Source: Bacteroidales bacterium
GTDB lineage: Bacteria; Bacteroidota; Bacteroidia; Bacteroidales; Muribaculaceae
NCBI GenBank assembly: GCA_900752535.1
Contig: CAADVV010000209.1
Location: 1 to 13,811, forward strand
Reading direction: 5' to 3'
Length of the DNA stretch: 13,811 nucleotides
Shown here: piece after piece, positions 1 to 5,646 of the stretch
How the letters are laid out: each line of letters begins with the position of its first letter
Position numbering within the stretch: the stretch's first letter is position 1
Translations under genes and position numbers: made by a program
Notes under the pieces: model-generated
What the model was told of the DNA's origin: nothing
The model's database searches: none
Seen by the model: the letters and a program-made list of their open reading frames with translations, nothing else

Positions 1-1
1 C

Positions 2-1432
2 GTGCCCGCGTCACTCACCAGCGGCTTGGGGGGGTCAGTGGGTGCCGAGGGACTTATCGTCTACCCCGGCGCCGCCATTGGCTCGAATCTCGGCTCGGCT
101 TTCAGAATGTCGCCGCGTATACTGATGATTCTTGTGGGCTGCGGCGCGGCCGCGGGCATCGCCGGCATCTTCAAGGCTCCAATAGCCGGAATGCTTTTCA
201 CGCTGGAGATTCTGATGATTGACCTGACAGCCATGTCGGTAATGCCACTGCTGATTTCAGCCATAGCCGCCACGACCATCGCATATATTTTCACGGGCGA
301 AGACTTCGAATTCTTTTTCGCCCAGAGCGAACCGTTCATGATGGGACGCATCCCCTTTGTCATAATTCTGGGCCTTTTCTGCTCAGGTGTGTCAATCTAC
401 TTCACCAAGGTGCTCAACATGATGGAAAACATGTTTAAGCGTCTCCATTCGCCCTGGATAAAAATTCTCGTCGGCGGAGCCATCCTGTCGACTCTGGTTT
501 TCCTCTTTCCGCCGCTCTACGGCGAGGGCTATGAGTCGATAAACCAGCTGCTCAACGGCGATCCGGCCTCGATTGTCGAGCGAAGCCTTTTCTATCCCGA
601 CCGCGCCAATGTCTGGATAATCCTGCTTGTGATAGCCGCCATCATCATGACAAAGAGCTTTGCGACATCAGCCACCAACGGGGGGGGCGGCGTCGGCGGC
701 ACATTCGCTCCGTCACTTTATGTGGGCTGCATGGCCGGTTTCTTCTTCGCTTTCCTGCTCAACACCGCGTTCGATCTTAACCTCTCGGGCAAGAACTTCG
801 CTCTGATGGGCATGGCCGGTGTCATGGCCGGTGTCATGCACGCACCGCTCATGGCCATCTTCCTGACCGCCGAGCTGACCGGCGGATACTCGCTGTTCCT
901 GCCGTTGCTCATCGTGGCCGCCATCTCTTATGGCACGACGAAGATGTTCGTTCCATATAGTATTTACACAATGCGTCTGGCAAAACGGGGAGAACTACTA
1001 ACTCATCACAAAGACAAGGCCGTTCTGACACTACTGAAGATGGACAACGTGATTGAGCACGACTGTATCCCCGTGCGTCCCGACATGAGCCTTAAGGAGA
1101 TGGTCGACGTTATCGCCCGTTCGACGCGCAACGTCTTTCCGGTACTCGACAAACGCGGTCGTCTGATGGGCCTCGTTCTGCTTGACGACATCCGCAACAT
1201 CATGTTCCGCACGGACCTCTACCGCCGCATGTATGTGGAGAAATTCATGACCATTCCGCCGGCAAAAATCACGTTGGGCGAGTCGATGGACCGAGTCATG
1301 AAAACCTTTGATGATACCGGCGCATGGAATCTGCCTGTTGTCGACAAAGACGGCATATATGTCGGCTTTGTCTCCAAGTCAAAGATTTTCAACTCCTACC
1401 GCCGGGTTCTCCGTCACTATTCAGACGACTAA
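2..1432 (+). CDS. ClC-family chloride channel/transporter with C-terminal CBS pair (5' end missing)
   Basis: Voltage-gated-chloride-channel family inner-membrane protein moving Cl- (possibly in exchange for H+). The frame is open to the window edge, so the N-terminal helices and the first GSGIP-type filter motif lie outside; the GTG at base 2 is not a supported start. In the visible part, GSVGAEG (residues 11-17) carries the gating glutamate E16, GGTFAP (232-237) is the third selectivity-filter loop, and Y319 in VPYSIY matches the central filter tyrosine. The position that holds the internal proton glutamate in E. coli ClC appears to be I70 (after E69), so channel-like behaviour or a different proton route is possible. 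Two CBS domains follow (about 352-405 and 413-468), probably a cytoplasmic nucleotide-sensing module. Runs of G7 (28-34) and G8 (680-687) encode glycines of the two filter loops. The family call is firm; the transport mode is inference. Confidence 0.93.
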   Translation: MPASLTSGLGGSVGAEGLIVYPGAAIGSNLGSAFRMSPRILMILVGCGAAAGIAGIFKAPIAGMLFTLEILMIDLTAMSVMPLLISAIAATTIAYIFTGEDFEFFFAQSEPFMMGRIPFVIILGLFCSGVSIYFTKVLNMMENMFKRLHSPWIKILVGGAILSTLVFLFPPLYGEGYESINQLLNGDPASIVERSLFYPDRANVWIILLVIAAIIMTKSFATSATNGGGGVGGTFAPSLYVGCMAGFFFAFLLNTAFDLNLSGKNFALMGMAGVMAGVMHAPLMAIFLTAELTGGYSLFLPLLIVAAISYGTTKMFVPYSIYTMRLAKRGELLTHHKDKAVLTLLKMDNVIEHDCIPVRPDMSLKEMVDVIARSTRNVFPVLDKRGRLMGLVLLDDIRNIMFRTDLYRRMYVEKFMTIPPAKITLGESMDRVMKTFDDTGAWNLPVVDKDGIYVGFVSKSKIFNSYRRVLRHYSDD

Positions 1433-1473
1433 AATCAAAAAGAGTCACGTTCCGCAACCGCGACACGCGACTC
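1431..1473 (-). terminator. Rho-independent terminator of the hdeD-like gene
   Basis: Read on the minus strand, GAGTC (1473-1469) pairs with GACTC (1446-1442). An inner CGT/ACG pair extends the stem after one mismatch, and a T-rich tail follows (1441-1431, TTTTTGATTTT). It begins 37 nt after the stop of the HdeD-like gene. The T-tract complement overlaps the stop of the convergent ClC gene by two bases. No comparable T-tract follows on the plus strand. Confidence 0.6.
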
Positions 1474-1509
1474 CAAATATGTTGGTAAACGAAGGGGTCC
1501 CTCAGATTC

Positions 1510-2082
1510 TCAAATCACGTCGTCAGTTGCTACATTTACTTTTTTGACAGCTGCCGAAAGCATCAGTCGATAGATGCCAAAGCCTATCAGCGAGATGCCG
1601 AGCCAGAGCCATACGGTGACAGCACCGACGATGGGCTGTGACAGGAAAACAACGGCGAGAATAAAGACGGCAATCAGATCGATAACCATCCAGACAAGCC
1701 AGCCGTTTGAAAAGCGCGACATAACTATAGCCTCACACAGACCGTTGACGGCCACACACATCAGCCAGATACCGGCAACAAAAATGAAGACAACTGACAT
1801 TTCGGCTATAGGCATAAACAGCATCCAGCCTCCGGCAATCAACTCAAGAATACCGGTGGCAAGCGCCCATCCCCAATTTGGGAAACCGGAGGCAGCTATG
1901 GCAAATCCAATATTAAAGCAACCGGCAAAAAACAGACATAGAGCAAACGTGTAAGCAAGAACAGGAATAGATTCGGCGGGACAGCAGATAGTCCATACGC
2001 CCAGACCGATACATATCAGACCGGTCACAAGGGGAATCCACCAGTAACCGGTTATCCCGCGCGATTTGATTTTGAGCGACAT
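1510..2082 (-). CDS. HdeD-family (DUF308) membrane protein
   Basis: A 190-residue, very hydrophobic protein with about six membrane segments (near residues 14-33, 40-62, 70-90, 95-120, 127-148 and 150-172), short polar loops and a lysine-containing cytoplasmic-type tail. The length, the three-fold helical-hairpin pattern, and small/aromatic motifs such as GLGVW and ELIAGGWMLF match the HdeD/DUF308 family. The E. coli member protects against acid at high cell density, but most homologues have no known function. The ATG at 2082 is the only sensible start, directly before the basic MSLKIKSR segment. It is monocistronic, convergent with the ClC gene and divergent from the YeiH-like gene. I found no good Bacteroidetes -33/-7 pair upstream; a GGCGGA hairpin lies in its probable leader. 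The family is fairly sure; the function here is unknown. Confidence 0.85.
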   Translation of the reverse strand: MSLKIKSRGITGYWWIPLVTGLICIGLGVWTICCPAESIPVLAYTFALCLFFAGCFNIGFAIAASGFPNWGWALATGILELIAGGWMLFMPIAEMSVVFIFVAGIWLMCVAVNGLCEAIVMSRFSNGWLVWMVIDLIAVFILAVVFLSQPIVGAVTVWLWLGISLIGFGIYRLMLSAAVKKVNVATDDVI

Positions 2083-2106
2083 AGTTGAAACGTTTAAAAC
2101 AGGGAT

Positions 2107-2132
2107 GGCGGATTTTCCGCCTTTTATTATTT
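2107..2132 (+). terminator. Terminator-like hairpin with T-rich tail
   Basis: GGCGGA (2107-2112) and TCCGCC (2116-2121) form a perfect 6-bp GC-rich stem with a 3-nt loop, followed by TTTTATTATTT. It has the form of a plus-strand Rho-independent terminator, but no plus-strand gene ends nearby; the closest, ClC, ends about 670 bp upstream. On the minus strand it would lie in the 5' leader of the HdeD-like mRNA. It could stop antisense or small-RNA transcription or act as an mRNA leader structure. Confidence 0.5.
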
Positions 2133-2393
2133 ATAACAATGTCGTCTTAACTTAGTTCTGAAATCCGATAAAGTCTCACCATTCTCCCTACTGTATATTG
2201 TCAGGTATGGCAGGACCAGCGATAAAATGGCAAATTTTAAGATTTATTGGACAGATTTTATCATCGGTCAAACAATATCAGGCAACCTTCTGACGCTTTA
2301 TTCATAAAATACCGCATGTCACTCATGCCGGCTGAGAAGCTTTAAACAGACATGGCTGACATAGCGATGTTAATCTAAATGAAAGTTTTTCGT

Positions 2394-2401
2394 TAAATTT
2401 G
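2394..2401 (+). promoter_or_regulatory. Promoter -7 box of the YeiH-like gene
   Basis: TAAATTTG fits the Bacteroidetes -7 consensus TAnnTTTG and lies 34 bp before the start codon. No convincing TTTG -33 element is seen at 19-21 bp upstream, so the promoter may be weak or activator-dependent. The box and the five bases after it (TAAATTTGCACAT) are identical to the promoter of the downstream Crp/Fnr-like gene. Confidence 0.55.
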
Positions 2402-2435
2402 CACATTCAATAATACTAACCTAAGAAAAAAAGAT

Positions 2436-3476
2436 ATGTTAACTGAAAAGCGCAGTTCGATGCTCCACGGCATCCTACTGATCGGCCTCTTCTCTTGCGC
2501 CGCATTCTATATCGGCGAAGCACAGATTTTCAAAGACCTGTCATTCAGTCCGATGATAATCGGCATCATTCTCGGTATGCTCTACGCGAACTCGCTGCGC
2601 AACCATCTGCCCGAGACATGGGTTCCCGGCATTCAGTTCTGCTCCAAGAAACTGCTGCGTCTGGGTATCATCCTCTATGGTTTCCGTCTGACGTTTCAGG
2701 ACGTTATGGCCGTCGGCACGGCCGGTATCGTCATCGACTGTATTATTGTGGCCGTCACTATCATCGGCGGTGTCTATCTTGGCAAACTGTTGAAGATGGA
2801 CCGCGACATTGCCCTGCTGACATCTATCGGCAGCGGCATCTGTGGCGCCGCTGCGGTGCTCGGTGCCGAGTCTACCATCCAGACCAAACCCTACAAAACC
2901 GCTGTCGCCGTTGCAACTGTGGTTATCTTCGGAACAATATCGATGTTCATCTACCCCATCGCCTACCGCGCCGGCATTCTCGGTCTGTCACCTGAGGAAA
3001 TGGGCATCTATGCCGGCTCGACGCTCCACGAGGTGGCCCATGCTGTGGGTGCCGGTAACGCCATGGGTACGGACATATCCAACGTGGCCATCATCGTTAA
3101 AATGATTCGCGTGATGCTTCTCGTGCCTGTGCTTCTCATCCTTGGATATTGGGTGGCTCTGAACGCCGCACGCAGCGGTGCGTCAGGCGACTCACGCAAG
3201 GGCGGCAAAATCTCCGTGCCTTGGTTTGCAGTTCTCTTCCTTGTAGTTATCGGCTTCAACTCGCTTAACCTGCTGCCACAGAGCGTCATTGACGTAATCA
3301 ACTGGATTTGCACATTCCTGCTGACAATGGCAATGGCCGCACTCGGCGCCGAAACCAGCATCGACAAGTTCAAAAAAGCGGGTGCCAAGCCTTTTGTACT
3401 GGCCGCCCTGCTCTATGTATGGCTTCTTGCCGGAGGTTGGGCTCTTTCAAAATATCTGGCCCCGCTCTTCCTCTGA
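2436..3476 (+). CDS. YeiH-family (UPF0324) putative sulfate exporter
   Basis: A 346-residue integral membrane protein with about ten hydrophobic segments, the usual length of YeiH/UPF0324 (putative sulfate exporter) proteins. Two family-type motifs are visible: IGSGICGAAAVLG (131-143) and YAGSTLHEVAHAVGAG (192-207), plus GFRLTFQD (82-89). The substrate is not firmly established in most of the family; sulfate/sulfonate export is an inherited annotation. The ATG at 2436 follows an A-rich stretch and precedes the polar LTEKRSS segment; there is no clear Shine-Dalgarno, as is common in Bacteroidetes. It is followed by a strong terminator and then a Crp/Fnr-like regulator on the same strand, a plausible but unproven controller, since E. 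coli yeiH also has a regulator gene (yeiE) beside it. It appears intact. Confidence 0.9.
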   Translation: MLTEKRSSMLHGILLIGLFSCAAFYIGEAQIFKDLSFSPMIIGIILGMLYANSLRNHLPETWVPGIQFCSKKLLRLGIILYGFRLTFQDVMAVGTAGIVIDCIIVAVTIIGGVYLGKLLKMDRDIALLTSIGSGICGAAAVLGAESTIQTKPYKTAVAVATVVIFGTISMFIYPIAYRAGILGLSPEEMGIYAGSTLHEVAHAVGAGNAMGTDISNVAIIVKMIRVMLLVPVLLILGYWVALNAARSGASGDSRKGGKISVPWFAVLFLVVIGFNSLNLLPQSVIDVINWICTFLLTMAMAALGAETSIDKFKKAGAKPFVLAALLYVWLLAGGWALSKYLAPLFL

Positions 3477-3502
3477 CTCCTACTCAGACCCACAAATTTT
3501 AA

Positions 3503-3557
3503 GGGGAGCTTCCCGCGCCGTTTGGCGGCAGGAAGCTCCCTTGCCATTTTATTTTTT
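3503..3557 (+). terminator. Strong Rho-independent terminator after the YeiH-like gene
   Basis: GGGAGCTTCC (3504-3513) pairs perfectly with GGAAGCTCCC (3531-3540). The loop contains a second small stem, CGCC (3516-3519) with GGCG (3524-3527). A T-rich run follows (3541-3557), starting 64 nt after the preceding start of the hairpin region and about 27 nt after the stop codon. The last Ts of the run are also the -33 element of the next promoter. Confidence 0.85.
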
Positions 3558-3585
3558 GAGAAAAACAAAAAAAGGCGTAAATTTG
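3555..3585 (+). promoter_or_regulatory. Consensus Bacteroidetes promoter of the Crp/Fnr-like gene
   Basis: TTTG (3555-3558), a 19-bp spacer and TAAATTTG (3578-3585) match the TTTG / TAnnTTTG consensus exactly. Transcription would begin near 3592, giving a leader of about 70 nt before the ATG at 3661. The -33 box lies inside the T-tract of the upstream terminator. Confidence 0.75.
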
Positions 3586-3660
3586 CACATGTTGTAAAAC
3601 ATTGTCTTTAGACAACTCCGCGATTCCTCCGGAAATCCCGGACAAACTGATAATAAAACA

Positions 3661-4359
3661 ATGATTAAAAGCGCTCTTGAGAAAATAATCTGCGAAGATA
3701 TGGGTGATATCTGGCAACTTCTCGACGGAAACGAGAAGCGCCTGATTATTGAGAATTTTGAAGTACACAATTTCAAGAAAAACCAGATTATATATGCCGA
3801 GGGGGACACCCCCGAGCATCTTTGGGTACTGCTCAAGGGCAAAGTCAAGAAGTATAAGGACGGCATCGGAGGCCGTGTACAGATACTGAGACTCATCAGA
3901 CCCGTGCAATATTTCGGCTACCGCGCCTATTTCGCTTCCGAGCCCTATGTCTCGTCTTCGGCCACAATGGAGCCCTCGACCATAGGCTCGCTCCCGCTCC
4001 CTCTCGTCGAAGACATGATAAAGCGCAACAATGCCCTGGCGATGTTCTTCATCCACGACCTTTCACGCAATCTCGGCAACAGTGATTCGCGCATCGTTTC
4101 GCTCACCCAGAAACATATCCGCGGACGTCTGGCCGAAGCCCTGACTGTGCTCATCGACAATTACGGATTTGAGGAGGACGGCACGACCCTGCGAATTTAT
4201 ATGGCCCGCGAGGATCTTGCCAACCTCTCGAACATGACTACCTCAAACGCCATCAGGACACTGAGTTGCTTCGTGACAGAGAAAATCATTGTGGTCGACG
4301 GCCGCCGTATCAAAATCGTCAACGAACCGGCTCTCCGCAAAATCAGCAAGTTCGGCTAA
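3661..4359 (+). CDS. Crp/Fnr-family transcriptional regulator
   Basis: A 232-residue cytoplasmic DNA-binding regulator of typical Crp/Fnr length. An N-terminal cyclic-nucleotide-binding-like beta barrel spans about residues 23-118 (IIYAEGDTPEHLWVLLKGKVKKY is the core strand region, 43-65), a long dimerisation helix follows (about 119-165), and a C-terminal winged helix-turn-helix lies at about 183-221 (REDLANLSNMTTSNAIRTL as recognition segment, then the wing IIVVDGRRIKIV). The positions that bind cAMP in E. coli CRP are not kept: the region reads YFGYRAYF and SSSATM, lacking the Glu and Arg. Only two cysteines exist (C11, C203), so an Fnr-type iron-sulfur cluster is unlikely. The effector is unknown. 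It stands alone after the YeiH-like gene with its own promoter; control of yeiH or of itself is inference from adjacency and the shared promoter 13-mer. Confidence 0.92.
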   Translation: MIKSALEKIICEDMGDIWQLLDGNEKRLIIENFEVHNFKKNQIIYAEGDTPEHLWVLLKGKVKKYKDGIGGRVQILRLIRPVQYFGYRAYFASEPYVSSSATMEPSTIGSLPLPLVEDMIKRNNALAMFFIHDLSRNLGNSDSRIVSLTQKHIRGRLAEALTVLIDNYGFEEDGTTLRIYMAREDLANLSNMTTSNAIRTLSCFVTEKIIVVDGRRIKIVNEPALRKISKFG

Positions 4360-4383
4360 GACCGCTCGCTCCGATGTACATTC

Positions 4384-4407
4384 GCGGAATGCTCTACCGC
4401 TGATTTT
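4384..4407 (+). terminator. Weak possible terminator after the Crp/Fnr-like gene
   Basis: GCGG (4384-4387) and CCGC (4397-4400) can pair around a 9-nt loop, followed by TGATTTT, 24 nt after the stop codon. The stem is only four base pairs, so this is a weak call. It lies between two convergent genes. Confidence 0.3.
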
Positions 4408-4415
4408 AAAGCTTA

Positions 4416-4892
4416 TTATTCCAGTTTTTTCTGAATAGCCTTTACAACGTCAATATGTTGTTCGCAACTAACGACATATTGACGTTTATTTTTCAATCTG
4501 ATACAAAAACATTGACTGCGGTCTGCGTAATAACCGAAATACTGACCGATGATAATATCGCTGAAATATCCCCAATAGCCGAAGAATCCGCCGCTACCGC
4601 AAAGTCTTATTCCTCCGGCTGACGGATAACACGTATCAACAGCCTCTATGTCTGAATACCTGAAAGTCTTGTCGCCTGAAAGCAGACGATGGATTTTTAT
4701 CGAGTCTAGACCGACTCGGACACTCACAGGGCAGTAATACAGGCCCGTAAAGACGGCAATGACTGTGATTGCAGTCATCAGAATACATTTATCAGTTTGG
4801 TGACGGGTCACGATTATACCTGACAGGAACAGTGCAATACACACCGCTGTCATGATGGTGCAGAAAGCGCTGAAATGTACTTTACTTTTCAT
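4416..4892 (-). CDS. PH-domain-like membrane protein of unknown function
   Basis: 158 residues: two hydrophobic helices at the N-terminus (about 10-28 and 36-53), then a predicted cytoplasmic beta-rich domain. The glycine/aromatic motif GSGGFFGYWGYF (99-110) and the preceding segment SDIEAVD (80-86) resemble the bacterial PH (bPH)-type proteins common in Bacteroidetes; this is recalled, not searched. The strands VRVGLDSIKIHRL and FCIRLKNKRQYVVSC and the terminal helix (about 145-157) fit a PH fold. No enzymatic motif is visible. It is the last gene of a three-gene minus-strand operon, 17 bp after the XRE regulator, which suggests a shared envelope-related or stress role. The ATG at 4892 precedes a basic MKSK start. 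The function is unknown. Confidence 0.75.
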   Translation of the reverse strand: MKSKVHFSAFCTIMTAVCIALFLSGIIVTRHQTDKCILMTAITVIAVFTGLYYCPVSVRVGLDSIKIHRLLSGDKTFRYSDIEAVDTCYPSAGGIRLCGSGGFFGYWGYFSDIIIGQYFGYYADRSQCFCIRLKNKRQYVVSCEQHIDVVKAIQKKLE

Positions 4893-4909
4893 ATCTGTTG
4901 CTTTTAGAG

Positions 4910-5110
4910 TTAATCTCCCTCCTCAAGAAAGAATATAGTTTCGACCGGTTTCTCGAAAAATCGGCTGATTTTGAGAGCGAGGGGAGTCGATGGCAGGAAC
5001 CGGTTCTTTTCAATGGCCACAATGGTTTGTCTGCTGACTCCGACAGCCTCAGCCAATTGCTGTTGGGTGACGTCTTTCTCTGCCCGCTCGACCTTAATCC
5101 TGTTCTTCAT
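4910..5110 (-). CDS. Small XRE-family helix-turn-helix regulator
   Basis: A 66-residue protein that is almost only a Cro/C1-type helix-turn-helix: Q16-QQLAEAVGVSRQTIVAIEK to residue 35 holds the two HTH helices, followed by the usual PSTPLALKISRFFEKPVETIFFLEE dimerisation tail. It matches the compact YozG-like XRE group that usually sits with a small membrane-protein gene. Its start overlaps the 3' end of the membrane-protein gene by 17 nt in another frame, indicating translational coupling. With no sensor domain, it most likely acts as a dimeric repressor of its own operon at the inverted repeats near 5522-5588 (inference). Confidence in the family is high; target and signal are unknown. Confidence 0.93.
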   Translation of the reverse strand: MKNRIKVERAEKDVTQQQLAEAVGVSRQTIVAIEKNRFLPSTPLALKISRFFEKPVETIFFLEEGD

Positions 5111-5507
5111 CTTCGCTCATTTTATTGTAACGATGTATCTCGAGACGAAACACTACGACATATATAAGCGGCAACAGGACGAGATTGACAATCATAACAC
5201 TCAGGAATGCAATACCATTGACAAGCAAAACCGCAGCTATCAGGATTACGCCGTAAATATACACGGCGTTCAGCAACGACGCGAGCCTGATAGACCTGAT
5301 CATTTCATCTTCGTGTTTTTCTTTGGAGCACACAATGAAAATTGATCCGACGATTATGCCGATTATCGCCATATCGTTAAGAATGGTTTCGAGTAGTCCC
5401 TCGCTACTCACGACCCCGCAATAGATAAGAATCCCAAGGATGACTGCCGGAACAAAGAGCAGCCACCCTACAACTTGAAATTCTCCTGGGAAAAGCAGAT
5501 TCTTCAT
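5094..5507 (-). CDS. Four-helix membrane protein, partner of the XRE regulator
   Basis: 137 residues with four membrane segments (about 11-31, 43-60, 81-97 and 99-120). A conserved-looking charged loop, SKEKHEDEMIRSIRLASL (61-78), lies between helices 2 and 3, and a polar tail (MSEDEEQD) ends the protein. I recognise this as a type of small membrane protein that often precedes a short XRE regulator in Bacteroidetes and Firmicutes, but I cannot give it an established name. It is the first gene of the operon; its final 17 nt overlap the regulator gene. A membrane-signal role, or being the target that the regulator controls, is inference. The ATG at 5507 follows a leader with a perfect 8-bp inverted repeat. 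Confidence 0.8.
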   Translation of the reverse strand: MKNLLFPGEFQVVGWLLFVPAVILGILIYCGVVSSEGLLETILNDMAIIGIIVGSIFIVCSKEKHEDEMIRSIRLASLLNAVYIYGVILIAAVLLVNGIAFLSVMIVNLVLLPLIYVVVFRLEIHRYNKMSEDEEQD

Positions 5508-5521
5508 AACACATTTTTTTG

Positions 5522-5550
5522 GTGACGTTATTCTTTTTTATCAACGTCAC
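5522..5550 (-). promoter_or_regulatory. Perfect inverted repeat in the XRE-operon leader
   Basis: GTGACGTT (5522-5529) and AACGTCAC (5543-5550) are perfect 8-bp inverted repeats with a 13-bp AT-rich spacer, directly downstream of the predicted -7 box. They could be an operator for the XRE protein or form a 5' mRNA stem-loop. There is no T-tract after the stem on either strand, so it is not a terminator. Confidence 0.55.
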
Positions 5551-5581
5551 AAAAGTATACAAAGTTTTACAAATAGACAAG
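5550..5581 (-). promoter_or_regulatory. Promoter of the three-gene XRE operon
   Basis: On the minus strand TACTTTTG (5557-5550) matches TAnnTTTG. At 20 bp upstream lies CTTG (5581-5578), or TTGT at 19 bp, a near match to the TTTG -33 element. The expected start of transcription is near 5543, leaving a leader of about 36 nt to the ATG at 5507. Confidence 0.5.
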
Positions 5582-5588
5582 TATACTT
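5553..5588. promoter_or_regulatory. Operator-like inverted repeat spanning the XRE-operon promoter
   Basis: AAGTATAC (5553-5560) and GTATACTT (5581-5588) form a perfect 8-bp inverted repeat with a 20-bp spacer. Each arm contains the palindrome GTATAC. One arm overlaps the predicted -7 box and the other touches the -33 element, the expected place for an autorepressor operator. Confidence 0.5.
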
Positions 5589-5615
5589 CACATAATTAAT
5601 AGAACATCTTCGATA

Positions 5616-5635
5616 AAAAGGCCGCAAAGGCTTAA
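5616..5635 (-). terminator. Weak possible terminator of the HsdR-N gene
   Basis: On the minus strand AAGCC, loop TTTGC, then GGCCTT can pair with one bulged C and runs into TTTTTAT, about 12 nt after the stop of the HsdR-N-like gene. The stem is short and imperfect. Confidence 0.3.
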
Positions 5636-5646
5636 TTGTGAGACCG

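Larger units (their letters stand above)
2083..2435. other. 353-bp divergent intergenic region
   Basis: This stretch separates the HdeD-like gene (-) from the YeiH-like gene (+). It holds a hairpin at 2107-2121, a perfect 8-bp inverted repeat (GATAAAAT at 2221-2228, ATTTTATC at 2255-2262) and a TAAATTTG promoter box at 2394-2401. It is clearly AT-richer than the genes. The only small open frame I noticed (2207-2293, 28 codons) has no support. No RNA gene is recognisable. Confidence 0.8.

Noticed and set aside
2..4. GTG as start of the ClC gene
   Set aside because: The protein would begin in the middle of the conserved filter region; the real start is outside the window.
2207..2293. Possible 28-codon plus-strand small ORF in the hdeD-yeiH intergenic region
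   Set aside because: No promoter or ribosome binding site, an AT-rich stretch overlapping an inverted repeat, and no recognisable sequence character.
5522..5550. Terminator hairpin upstream of the XRE operon
   Set aside because: The stem has no T-tract on its 3' side on either strand; an operator or leader stem fits better.
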